Position numbers and translations under genes: made by a program. Under the pieces are notes generated by a model. The model was not told where the DNA came from, did not search any database, and was given only the letters and a program-made list of their open reading frames with translations. From Cryptomeria japonica (lineage: Eukaryota; Streptophyta; Pinopsida; Cupressales; Cupressaceae), in NCBI RefSeq assembly GCF_030272615.1, contig NC_081414.1, forward strand, positions 235,308,733-235,372,732: 64,000 nt of DNA, in the 5' to 3' direction. Each line of letters opens with the position of its first letter. Position 1 is the first letter of the stretch. Shown piece after piece: positions 55,211 to 64,000 of this stretch.

Positions 55211-56605
55211 GTATCCATCTATTCAGAAATATCCTAACCTAGGTGTTAGCATAAGGACCTTTCAGCCTACACACATGGAACTCTATCCTATGAATCACAG
55301 CCCTTTGACTGTAGCAGTTTCCTGATCACTTGAGGAACCAACTCGACATGGTCTACTCCCTCTGAACCAATATGACCAAGATCCTTGGAAATCAACTGAA
55401 ACAGATCCTCTAGTGGCTCCCTCTGAAGCTGAAATGTCAGGCTCCCTTTGAATGTTGATTATTCCACTTCGAAGATCCAGCCACCAACTCAATCACATGG
55501 CAACAAGCATCAAGTTGCAATCTCTTATGCTTCTTGGTCCGTCCTGAAAGCATCACACAGAGATTACTAATAGTTTATAGATCTAAACTATCTCGAAGAG
55601 AAATACCAATGTTAGAAGCATGCGTGAATCACTATTCCAATATAATTGCATGAATTAATAGCCTCACAGAAAATTCATGAACATTAATCAAACGTGGAAT
55701 ACTTTATCTCTTGTTTGATGGATCTCAAAACATTAGTCCACTTTCACTACGACAGGGACACGATAGGAGCAATCAGGCCAAGCTTTCGGTTATGGCCGAC
55801 AAGTGCATCACTATCAAAATTAGAGTCATCCACAATCCATCCCTTGGTTTGACACCTTACAATATCCAAACTCTCCGTTTACTTCAATTCCTCCAGGAAT
55901 CATATTGACCACTCGGATGATGCACAGATGCAGATCACCATTGTAATAAATCAAACACAGTCAGAATCAAATCTCTGTCTCTGTTAACAGACAGAAATCC
56001 ATAGTTCAAAGCTTTGAGCCTTTGAAATAATCTGCGGATGCAGATGTAATGTCGGCTGCAAACTCAGCAAAGCTGATTCTCTTGTTGCCGTCGGTGTTGG
56101 CCTTCGTTATCATCACCGTTAGTTCCCTAAGTGAGAGCGTGTGGCTGAGCTTGGCCATGGAGTGAGCTAACTCTTGGTCACCATTTTAAAATGATCTTCG
56201 ATGTGCAATCTGGCTATCCAAGACTTGGTCACTGCCTTTGAATGATACTCACTGTGTATGTACAAAAAACACAGTGCCTATTTGACAGTCCACGAATCTG
56301 ATTACAGCACGTCTTCTTGGAATTTATAACACAATAGCTTTCTTGTTGAATAAGCAATATTTGAAGGGATACCACTCTTATCGATCTTCTAAAGTTTTAA
56401 ATAGAATTTTGTGATAGTTCATACAGTTGCAACCGATCAACTAACTTCTCGACTTCAAACACTTCATAAACGACTTGTATGTTTTAAATACAAATGTCTA
56501 AACAATTGTATGTTTTCCAAAGACGCGTGCTCAGAATCAAGAATCAACTCAACCAAATAAATGCACCAGAATCCGAACTGAAACTTGTGAATTCTGAAAC
56601 GATTA

Positions 56606-56930
56606 CTAAATACAAGTCTTTACAATAGTGGATGGGTCCACCCTGGACATTCCTCTGGACACTTTCGTTAGAACCTCATCTCTTATGTTGGTGCTCACCA
56701 GCTCTCTTAGCCTCCTTTCTATTTCCTCTCTGAACTTGCATTCGTCTATAAGCATCATTAGAAGCTCCTTTCTCACCTCGCTTTCTATTGTATCTATTTG
56801 CTTCCTTGCCATCTCTTCTCTCAACTTGTTTTCCTTTATCAGCTTCTTTTGGACCTCCTCTCTTACCCTACTTTCCACCTGATCTCTTATCCTTCTTTTT
56901 TTCTTCCTCCATTAATGCCTTTGTTTTTAC
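56606..56930 (-). pseudogene. Lys/Glu-rich helical tail following the captured gene
   Basis: Highly charged, coiled-coil-like: KALMEEEKKKDKRSGGK, VREEVQKKLIKENKLREEMA, RKELLMMLIDECKFREEIER, RDEVLTKVSRGMSRVDP. One frame change near 56870. It contains two to three diverged repeats of an (R/K)EE-(I/M)-x-(R/K)(R/K) pattern, suggesting internal duplication. Not recognised. It may be the end of the captured gene or another acquired piece. Confidence 0.45.
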
Positions 56931-57840
56931 TCCAACTTTGTCCATGACTGTATTGAGAACAAAATTATCAGAATAGAATGTTCCATCGGGAGACACAACA
57001 ACAAGCAAAGGTAATTTATTGAAGGAGGTGTGCCTGCGGAAATAACGCATAAGCATGGAATTGATTGACCAGGGATCCGCAATGGATAACCATTCAATTT
57101 TTTATTTATTTATTTATTTATTTTTCAACCCACTGTGTGTGAGGAGCTCGCGTTCCTCTCCCTTGAATTACTATTGGAATCCACACCACTTCAAACGTGA
57201 TGTCGAATTTCTTTTCACTGCACAGTTTTTGAAGCCTGTGATAGACATTATTGAAAGCCTTGTATTCTGTTTCCATGTTGTGAAGCCAGGAGAGTAAGAG
57301 GAACATATATTTTCCTTCAAGCTCTTTGATTTCTACCTGTCTTCTCTTGGAAATTAAGAATTTTATTTCTTTTGTGAGCATCATTTCTTGAAGCAATTTG
57401 GTACTGCTCCGTTCCTGAGGATTCTTGGTTTCAATCAGATCCTTGAGGTGGAGATAGTCAATTTTCTGCAACTCCATTTCCACGGTCATCTCCCTTACAC
57501 TCTGATACGTGATGCCTGTCCAGCTCGCAAAGGTTTTATGTTTATCTCTGCACCCAACATTACTAAAGATCATAGTGTAACTGACCCTCTGATCAAAAAC
57601 CCTCAACCGTGCACAATGCTTTTTTAAAGAAAACCAGTGCTCCATAGTTATCATAACCAAAAACAGGATGACTGCCAACCAGCTTCTTTTCCAGTTCAGT
57701 CACACATGTTCCAACGTGAACTATTTGCAGTTTCTCACAAGTTGCTTGAAGATCGTCAAGTATCCTCCCCAGTGCTTTTAAATCTGCCTTGTTGAACACA
57801 TATCTGTATAAAAATCTAGGGCTTCCACTCCCTGGAACGC
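56868..57840 (-). pseudogene. Captured sieve-element-occlusion-like gene fragment
   Basis: From about 57840: YRYVFNKADLKALGRILDDL, VTELEKKL and ALCTVEGF, then a frameshift near 57600 to DQRVSYTMIFSNV, TVEMELQKIDYLHLKDLI, EIKELEGKYMFLLLSWL, YKAFNNVYHRLQ, FEVVWIPIV, then after a short (AAAT)n insertion with stops (57099-57123) SIADPWSI, TSFNKLPLLVVVSPDGTFYS. The FEVVWIPIV and LPLLVVVSPDG strands and their spacing match the thioredoxin-fold part of plant SEO proteins (structural phloem filament proteins). No introns are visible, which fits capture from an mRNA. Family assignment is from memory of motifs and moderate. Confidence 0.55.
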
Positions 57841-58410
57841 TGCTGCTTGTCCTTACAATAAACTTAAATACTCTTTCTCAGCCTTTCCTAGTTTTCGTAC
57901 CCGATTTGATACCATGTTGATTTTATCACAGGTATTGATTCTTTCTTTTATTGTTGCATATGGGTGCCCATCTACATATTGTCCATTCATTGACTGTATG
58001 TGTTCATCACTTCAATTATATATATATTGGTGGTGTCCTTTCACTAAGGGTCACCACTCTTGGCCCAATAATTATATTATAATAATATAATATAATCTCA
58101 ATAATAATATAAGATAGTTATATTATATTTTATTATATAATCTTAATAATAATAATAATATTATTAATATAATTATTATATCATAATAATTATATTATCA
58201 CAAATATTATCCCAATAAAATATAATAATTATATTATCAATGCTTATCAATATAATTATCATATCACAATAATTATCACAACCTTTATGTTATCTATGTC
58301 AGCCTGATCAACACTCCATCTTCCATCTTAGCCGATTAGGCCGATTAAGCCACTTACACATTTGTCTTCACCAAATTGGAAGTGATAACCGACGCTGCCA
58401 ATCATCAACA

Positions 58411-59226
58411 TGAGAGCACTATTAAAGGCTCCACTTCATTTGTAAAGGTTATTAGTTAGCAGTTAGGAACTCAATAGAAGGTAACAAGTAGATAGTTAAG
58501 GTAGAGTAGGAAGAGAAGGCAAAGTTTGGTGCCAAGATGTTGTTGCAAGAGACATTGTTTTTCATTGAAGTTATGGTGAATTTCGTATGTTGATTCAACA
58601 TGTTGCATGGTCTCTACCTCTCATTTGTTTTAATGCTGGTTAATTGAATGAATGATCTTGTGGATGATTAATGGTGAAATTCGCATATTAGTTTGCTGAT
58701 TGTAAACTTGCCTCGTGTGCTCAATTGGATTCCTTATTCAAGCTTAACTTCAATTGCTATTCACATATTGATATGCATTGCCTTGATGGTGTCTATGTTG
58801 CTGGTGGTAATATGAACATCATACATTTACCTTAAAAAATTGCACTAGCCTTGTGGAGATGTTCGTTGCATGTCAAAGCAAAGCTTAGTTGAGTTTCATC
58901 AAAGATTGTCCATTGCTCTTACATTCCTAGGATTAGAGTAGCTTCCTAAACCCTATCTCTTTTATCTTTTTTAAAGCTATTAAAATTTTCACGTTTGAAC
59001 AATATTCAAGCATTCAAGATTCAACGTAAGTCCACCTTGTGATTTCAGCAATATCACATCAAACAACTGAGTCTATCCAAGAGCACATCAAGACTCGACA
59101 TTTGGAACCTTGGAGTCATCCCATTTGATCACGTAGTTTAGCACTTTGTAGTATTTTGTTCAAGAGAGGATAGAATACTTAGTATTTTAATCTGTGTTGC
59201 ATTGTGCATGAAAAACACATCAACAA
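58411..59226 (+). repeat. LTR-like sequence, right of copia insertion (R-U5)
   Basis: Continuation of 53438-53758. Ends ...AAAAACACATCAACA at 59226, a canonical CA terminus. Related to 11721-12495 by GGAACCTTGG and TCAAGAGAGGATAGAATACTTAG. The presumed start (TG near 53431) overlaps the repeat beside element A and is unproven. Confidence 0.6.
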
Positions 59227-59367
59227 GACCCAAACAATCATATAAATGCATAGGGATTGTATGCTGAATATGATTCACTTATTCAGATTCCTACTTGATT
59301 GATCTCTCTTGATGCTTTTCAATGCTTATATAAATCTGATCTATTGATTATATTCCGATATCTACCG
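59227..59367. other. No feature recognised
   Basis: Short AT-rich stretch between an LTR end and the next duplicated block. Confidence 0.4.
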
Positions 59368-59556
59368 TTCCTCAAATGAAACCTTCTTCCCTTTATATTT
59401 TCCATTGTAAGGGATAAGTCACATACCTTCATCATGCCTTCCCTTGGCAAGGGTCACAACTTTTCACAATTACCACCCTATCAAAAGGTCACAACCTTTC
59501 ATCATTTCTATCCTTAAAAGTCACTTAATTATTTTCTTCTTATTCCTTTCTTCTTC
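59368..59556. repeat. 189-bp direct repeat, left copy
   Basis: TTCCTCAAATGAAACC...CTTTCTTCTTC, matching 60480-60668 with three substitutions by eye. It ends exactly where the insertion beginning TGTGATATCC starts. Confidence 0.9.
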
Positions 59557-60479
59557 TGTGATATCCCCTTTTCTAGGCGACATGAGATGAGTCGGGGTTG
59601 ACCTACCATTCGAGTTCCCGTAGGTCAACGGAATGGTCAGGAGATTCATTCTGAAGGGTCATGGAACTTTGCAGGGGCTCTGTGAGCAGTTTTGGACCTT
59701 CAGACGACAGTTCCTACTTTTTAGGGAGGTCTATTTTTTAGGGAGAACTGGTAGTTGACTGAATGACCACTCGGGGGACCAAGGAGCAGAGCAGGATCCC
59801 TTTGAGCAGTTAAAGGTGTTTGGAGAGAGGTTCCTATTTTTTAGGGCGAGTCCCTACTTTCTAGGAGGAACTGTCAGTTGGCCCATAGGACTCAGACAAC
59901 ATCAACGATCACAGTGCTTCCGACGGAATTCAAATCTGAGTCGCGGATTTCATTTTATGAATAAATATTTCCTAAGTTGGATTAAATAAATAATAATAAA
60001 GTGAAATAATACAATCACTATATATTAATAAAGTGGTCCCTTGGCACATTTTCCTAGAAGTTATAACTTAAATATATGGCCACTTTTAATGAGGAATTAG
60101 ACCCTCAATGGGTCAAACCACTTGGGGGAAGTATTTTTTTTAATAAAAATAAACATTTTAACATGTTTAATGATGCCAAAAGTCCAACCCTAACCCCAAA
60201 TTCGAATTAGGGTTTGAGGAATGTTAAAAGAGCATTTGGGAGCTCATTTTTGCATTATGTGATTGCGAATTTTTGAAAAGAAAACTATTTTGCACGTCTG
60301 CAACGTATTTTGCAGGTGTGGATTGGAATTGGGGACGTAGACCTCCATTTTTGAGAGAAAGGACAAAAACCCTTTCATATTTTGTCAATTTGGAATGTTG
60401 GGAATGCTTATATCTATCCAACAAGGGGATTAATCAGAAGAATGTTGACACTTACAGCAGCAATTGGTCATGAGAACCT
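59557..60479 (+). mobile_element. Solo-LTR-like insertion flanked by 189-bp repeats
   Basis: 923 bp starting TGTGATATCCCC, with CA at 60469-60470 shortly before the right repeat (nine extra bases TGAGAACCT follow). It contains repeated TTCCTA(C/T)TTTTTAGGG blocks (about 59712 and 59832) and, near its 3' third, AATTAGGGTTTGAGG followed by a GTTAAAAGAGC box. These are LTR-like. No coding region. No 5-bp target duplication is visible; instead 189 bp is duplicated. Confidence 0.65.
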
Positions 60480-60668
60480 TTCCTCAAATGAAACCTTCTT
60501 CCCTTTATATTTTCCATTGTAAGGGATAAGTCACACACCTTCATCATGCCTACCCTTGGCAAGGGTCACAACTTTTCACAATTACCACCCTATCAAAGGG
60601 TCACAACCTTTCATCATTTCTATCCTTAAAAGTCACTTAATTATTTTCTTCTTATTCCTTTCTTCTTC
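60480..60668. repeat. 189-bp direct repeat, right copy
   Basis: About 98 percent like 59368-59556, then continues into CTTCAACCTTCC, showing the uninterrupted target. Confidence 0.9.
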
Positions 60669-61837
60669 CTTCAACCTTCCTTAATCCCTCTCCTTCCTCC
60701 TCTCTTCATTTCATATCTTTTTATACTTCAGTCCTATAGGAGAGTTGAGCACTGTAAATGACTATTCCCTTTATGATTTGTGATTGATTGAATATGATTT
60801 GGATAAGAAATGATGCAAGAACTAGGTAAAATGCTAAGAAATTGACAAGATTCAACATAAACAGGCAAAAACAGATCATAAAGCAAGCCCAAAAGTACAG
60901 ATCTGGAAATCAGAACAAAAAGGAACCTATCATTGAAATTTGAGCCTGAAAATGCCAAACCAGTGTGCTGGGTGCCCTAGTCTAAGAAGTGATCCTGGAT
61001 AGAGATGCTTTGTAGTTTCTCCCTTTTAAATTCAGGCACAAAGTATCAAACGAATGTGCTAATTGACATAGTCCATTAGTATTTGCCTGTTCAAAATCTG
61101 GAATTGTAGGTTTTAGTATGCTCTGTGCAATCCCGCAACTTGTAGCTATCGGATTTGTAACCTGCACATAGAAGAGAGAGAAAAATGTTGTGTTGTATAG
61201 GAATTTGGCTGTGTCAAATCCTGGGTAGGAATTAACCTCCATTACAACAATGATGGATCAGAGAGGAAGCTTACCCCTGGTAGTGCAGATGCTGAAAACC
61301 TTAAGGAAATGATTGAATTGACAAATGATACCTTTGCTATGAACTTCTTGCCTTGAAGCTTTCACAACGCTTGATGTTGCTTGATAGGAGTTAATGCATG
61401 CCTTCATGGAGGAACACATAACTTGATCATGATTGCTGAACTTTGATGCTTAAATGCTTGATTTCATATTTCTCCTCAATTGCCTTGAATATGCCTGATT
61501 GTAATGCTCAATTAGAGTGATGAATTGAAAGTAGGAGATGTTCAAATGAGGGGGAGGGAGTTGTATAAATTTCGAAGAAGGCCAACATCAGGGAGCACTT
61601 TCCCTTTCCAAATTTTCCTGACTGTTAGAGGTTCAAATTTGGTCCCGAAATGACTAGATTATGGTGCCATAGTCCTAGCTTTCTGAGCCAAAACCAAGGT
61701 CAGTGAGTATGGAATTGTGCTGGGCTTCCAGAATTGGCCATAGAACGAGCAGAGTCAGTCATGAATTAGGGGCATGAGGGACAACCACCAAAGTGAGTGT
61801 AAAATTGTAGAGGGATACAATTTACAATACTAAACAG
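60669..61837. other. No gene recognised
   Basis: T-rich start, then mixed sequence. Short open frames on both strands show no domain. It may be intron or flank of the gene at the right edge. Confidence 0.45.
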
Positions 61838-62240
61838 TGAATGTTTCTTCCTGGTATATTTCTTTTGGTTTGACTATGCCTAGAATTTGACAGGTTCGAC
61901 TATGACTAGAATTTGACATTCTTTTGCACACTTTGAAAGAAATTTGAGCTCTCTTTTTAGGGTCAATTTGTAGCCTAATTTTGATGGTGTGCATAGTCCA
62001 ACTATAAATAGCAAGTCATTAATGTTTCTTTTTGAACCTTAGAAATTCTTTCTGCACATTATTAGCAATGTTTCTTGTTATTCTTTCCATATCATGAATT
62101 TGTCTTGGCACTCACGTGAATTCTTAGACCCATCCAGGACTTTGTAGAAGTAGTATTTCTTTTCATGAGGTGTTTAACTTTACCCTGAGTCTTAGCCTCC
62201 GTGAACAGACTAGAATGGCTGAGAGTGATCTTCTAAGAAG
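61838..62240 (+). repeat. Dispersed repeat block, copy 2
   Basis: Collinear with 11340-11720 (see there). Here it is not joined to an LTR. Confidence 0.65.
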
Positions 62241-62929
62241 AAGTAAGTTTTATTTTTTTGTCTGATGCACGACTTAATAATGCTGTGCTCAATTTCTGTT
62301 TGTTATTGCTCATCTACACTGTATTTGTCTTCTATTCTGCTGTGTTCGATTTTGTACCAGAAACATGGTTATTGAAACTTGCAGCAACAAAGGTTGTCTT
62401 TGGAATCAAACATTTGCATGACCCTTTGTTCAAATTCTACTTAAAGCTTGTAGTTTAGTTCCTTTAGAATTTTCCATGAAAGCCACAACAGAATGGAGCA
62501 TAGAGTAATCTAGAAAAAGAAAGAACAGAACCAAGAATCCACTTAGAAAATCCCCATATGAAAGTAAACAAACTGGCCTTTTTAAAAATCTCTAAATAAT
62601 TAAAGATTTATTAACAATTTGATAGACTTGGAAATGTAGAGAAAAAATGACAGTCACAAAGGCTAGCAGAAGCTCATTACCGAAGAGGCAACTGAAGAGA
62701 GATACAGACCCCAAAACTGGAATGACCAAGTAGGCAGCCCTAGGAATGCTATCCAAAACTGCACTAACCAAGGAACCTAAAGAAGTAAAATAACTTCAAG
62801 CTCAACTGTAACTACCCAGAAAATGTAAATCTTGTGACTAAAATGAACATCCATGCATAGAACAACACTTGCATTGAAGCCACGGTCACTACCTGCATAC
62901 ATGATTGTCTTGAATTGACAGGAAATTTT
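62241..62929. other. No gene recognised
   Basis: Contains a 66-codon frame (62258-62458) without a domain or homologous copy. Otherwise A-rich, non-repetitive sequence. Confidence 0.4.
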
Positions 62930-63300
62930 CTACTTTAAGAGCCTTGACTCCATATTATACCTTGGATGCCTTTTGGGCATGAATGATATCTTCCCAAATT
63001 TCATATGTAAAAATCCTTATTCGATTAAGGGGTGGGGTATTTGATGTTGTCATATAATCCAAGAACTAAGGGAAATCATCTCAAATAGTAATACATGCTT
63101 TTCTTTCTGTGTGGGCTTTTTTGAAAACTTTTGATTTATACCCAATTCTAGACCTTAGACCCAATCCCTTCTTTTACTAAAAAGTCTGCAACATTGTTAC
63201 ATCTCACAACACAATTAAAAGGGGTGATGATGAAAGACCTTTGGATAGAGAAAACATCCTGGATAATCATATTTAATAGTCAATTTTGAGGTCGATTTCT
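62930..63300 (-). pseudogene. LINE/RNase H C-terminal relic
   Basis: On the minus strand NMIIQDVFSIQRSFIITPFN followed by CVVRCNNVADFLVKEG resembles the last helix of a LINE RNase H (pattern ...IQRSF...CR.CNNVADFLAK). Upstream remnants of the Asp strand are frame-shifted. About 35 codons only, so weak. Confidence 0.5.
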
Positions 63301-63742
63301 CAAAAATGGAGCAACTAACTTTCAACTCATTCGACTTCCATATTTAGCCACATATTACAGATGGCAAGGGAGAGGCCTTGGAGAAGAGCTTTCTCCTTTG
63401 ACTATTTAGTAGATGAGTTCCCGAGATTTAAGCAAAAAAATGCTTAATCTTTCTAACTTTTCTTATAAAACCTTCTTCCCTGCTTGCATGGCCAAGATTT
63501 CCTTCCCTGTTGTAACACCATTTGCAGGGCTGAATAATAATTTATTAGAGAAGCACTTAGTGGATTTTCTTCACATGATGTTCTGCTTTTTCATGGTAGC
63601 TTTCAGTGTTAACCTATCAATATTATGTGATCTAAAGGAGACATATTGAGGTGTTTCTGTTTTGGTAAAAATTCTTGCACTTGGTTAGTTTGTCAATAGA
63701 AACAATTGAAGGAGTTTTATAATGGCAAGTTTCTGTGTGCAG

Positions 63743-63854
63743 AATGGATACTCTCCAAAGACATATGCCATTTACAGGTCCTGATGGCACAAATGAACTT
63801 AAAAAGATTGCTGTGCGATTTGAAGATAAGGTTTTTGCAGCTGCTGTGGATCAG
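63743..63854 (+). CDS. MED15-like KIX-domain exon (partial gene)
   Basis: 112-bp candidate exon with acceptor TTTCTGTGTGCAG before 63743 and donor CAG-GTGTGT after 63854. One base completes a codon, then 37 codons beginning MDTLQRHMPFTGPDG, followed by TNELKKIAVRFEDKVFAAAVDQ. This matches the plant MED15 KIX domain (typical form: M(E/D)TLKRHLPFSGQEG, then EL.KIAVRFEEKI(Y/F)TAATSQ). MED15 is a tail subunit of the nuclear Mediator complex; its KIX domain binds activators. Phase 2-0 and no stop inside. The exons before (ending ...NKI) and after (SDYLRKISLKML) are not in the window, as expected for long introns. A pseudogene copy cannot be ruled out. Confidence 0.78.
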
Positions 63855-64000
63855 GTGTGTTACCTGCAGTTATCTCATATACATATAAATGTGTTTCCAT
63901 ACACTCGCAAGTTATAATTTATTGGCTTTCTAAAACAGCAAGTAATAAACAACACAGCCTTCTACATCCTTTACATGGATCCCAGCTTGTGTTGCTGAAG
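63855..64000 (+). other. Probable intron downstream of KIX exon
   Basis: Starts GTGTGTTACC; no following exon (S-D-Y-L-R-K type) is seen before the window ends. Confidence 0.55.

Larger units (their letters stand above)
53759..58410 (-). mobile_element. Non-autonomous copia-like element carrying a gene fragment
   Basis: 4,652 bp. LTRs 53759-54220 (3') and 57915-58410 (5'), TGTTGATTTTATCAC...AATCATCAACA on the plus strand. Perfect target duplication TGAGA (53754-53758; 58411-58415). Primer-binding site TGGTATCAAATCGG in element sense at 57901-57914. The internal region keeps only the end of copia RNase H (55010-55210). Gag, integrase and RT are missing, replaced by a host-like gene fragment (56868-57840) in the same sense. 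Confidence 0.95.

Noticed and set aside
62258-62458. Upstream exon of the MED15-like gene
   Set aside because: The 66-codon frame has no similarity to the MED15 N-terminus and no suitable splice signals in phase with the KIX exon.

Overview
This window is plant nuclear DNA, almost certainly from a large-genome seed plant. A conifer or other gymnosperm is my guess (inference): coding density is close to zero, LTR retrotransposons are stacked inside one another, and long solo LTRs are common. Only one piece of probable host gene is visible, a 112-bp exon at 63743-63854 (+) matching the KIX-domain exon of the Mediator subunit MED15. Everything else that codes is transposon-derived and mostly broken.

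Layout. 150-9558: one LINE remnant (-), split by a solo LTR (1261-2904) and by a Ty1/copia element with unusual TATTA...TAATA ends (3990-9435). 9559-12760: LTR relics and tandem repeats. 12761-16483: a Ty3/gypsy element (+) collapsed inside its RT. 16484-19640: a gag-protease relic of a second Ty3 family, interrupted by a solo LTR (16637-17775) whose promoter region is duplicated. 19650-21503: fragment C of a large LTR family. 22927-45947: copy B of that family (-), carrying a 334-bp TRIM (22936-23269) and a 16.2-kb Ty3/gypsy element (24900-41065), which itself holds a nearly intact copia element (32088-38758). 46460-53122: copy A of the family (+), head-to-head with B. 53759-58410: a non-autonomous copia-like element (-) carrying a gene fragment that resembles the sieve-element-occlusion family, inside an older LTR. 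59557-60479: a solo-LTR-like insertion. 60669-64000: sparse sequence with a LINE relic and then the MED15-like exon.

Most boundaries come from direct reading: terminal repeats, primer-binding sites, 5-bp target duplications, and host reading frames that rejoin when an insert and one target copy are removed. Nesting order is therefore clear: LINE before its two inserts; B before the gypsy element before the copia element; B before the TRIM.

Three things look most unusual. (1) A and B are about 6.5-kb LTR-like units with TG...CA-type ends, a promoter-like 3' part and no internal LTRs, and they carry a protein frame of about 1,100 codons that I cannot place: in effect a gene inside the U3 of a giant solo LTR. 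(2) The TRIM's 135-bp LTRs each contain a 71-nt tRNA-like cloverleaf with A-box and B-box motifs. (3) Two insertions, A and 59557-60479, are flanked by long direct duplications of the target (about 314 and 189 bp) instead of 5 bp.
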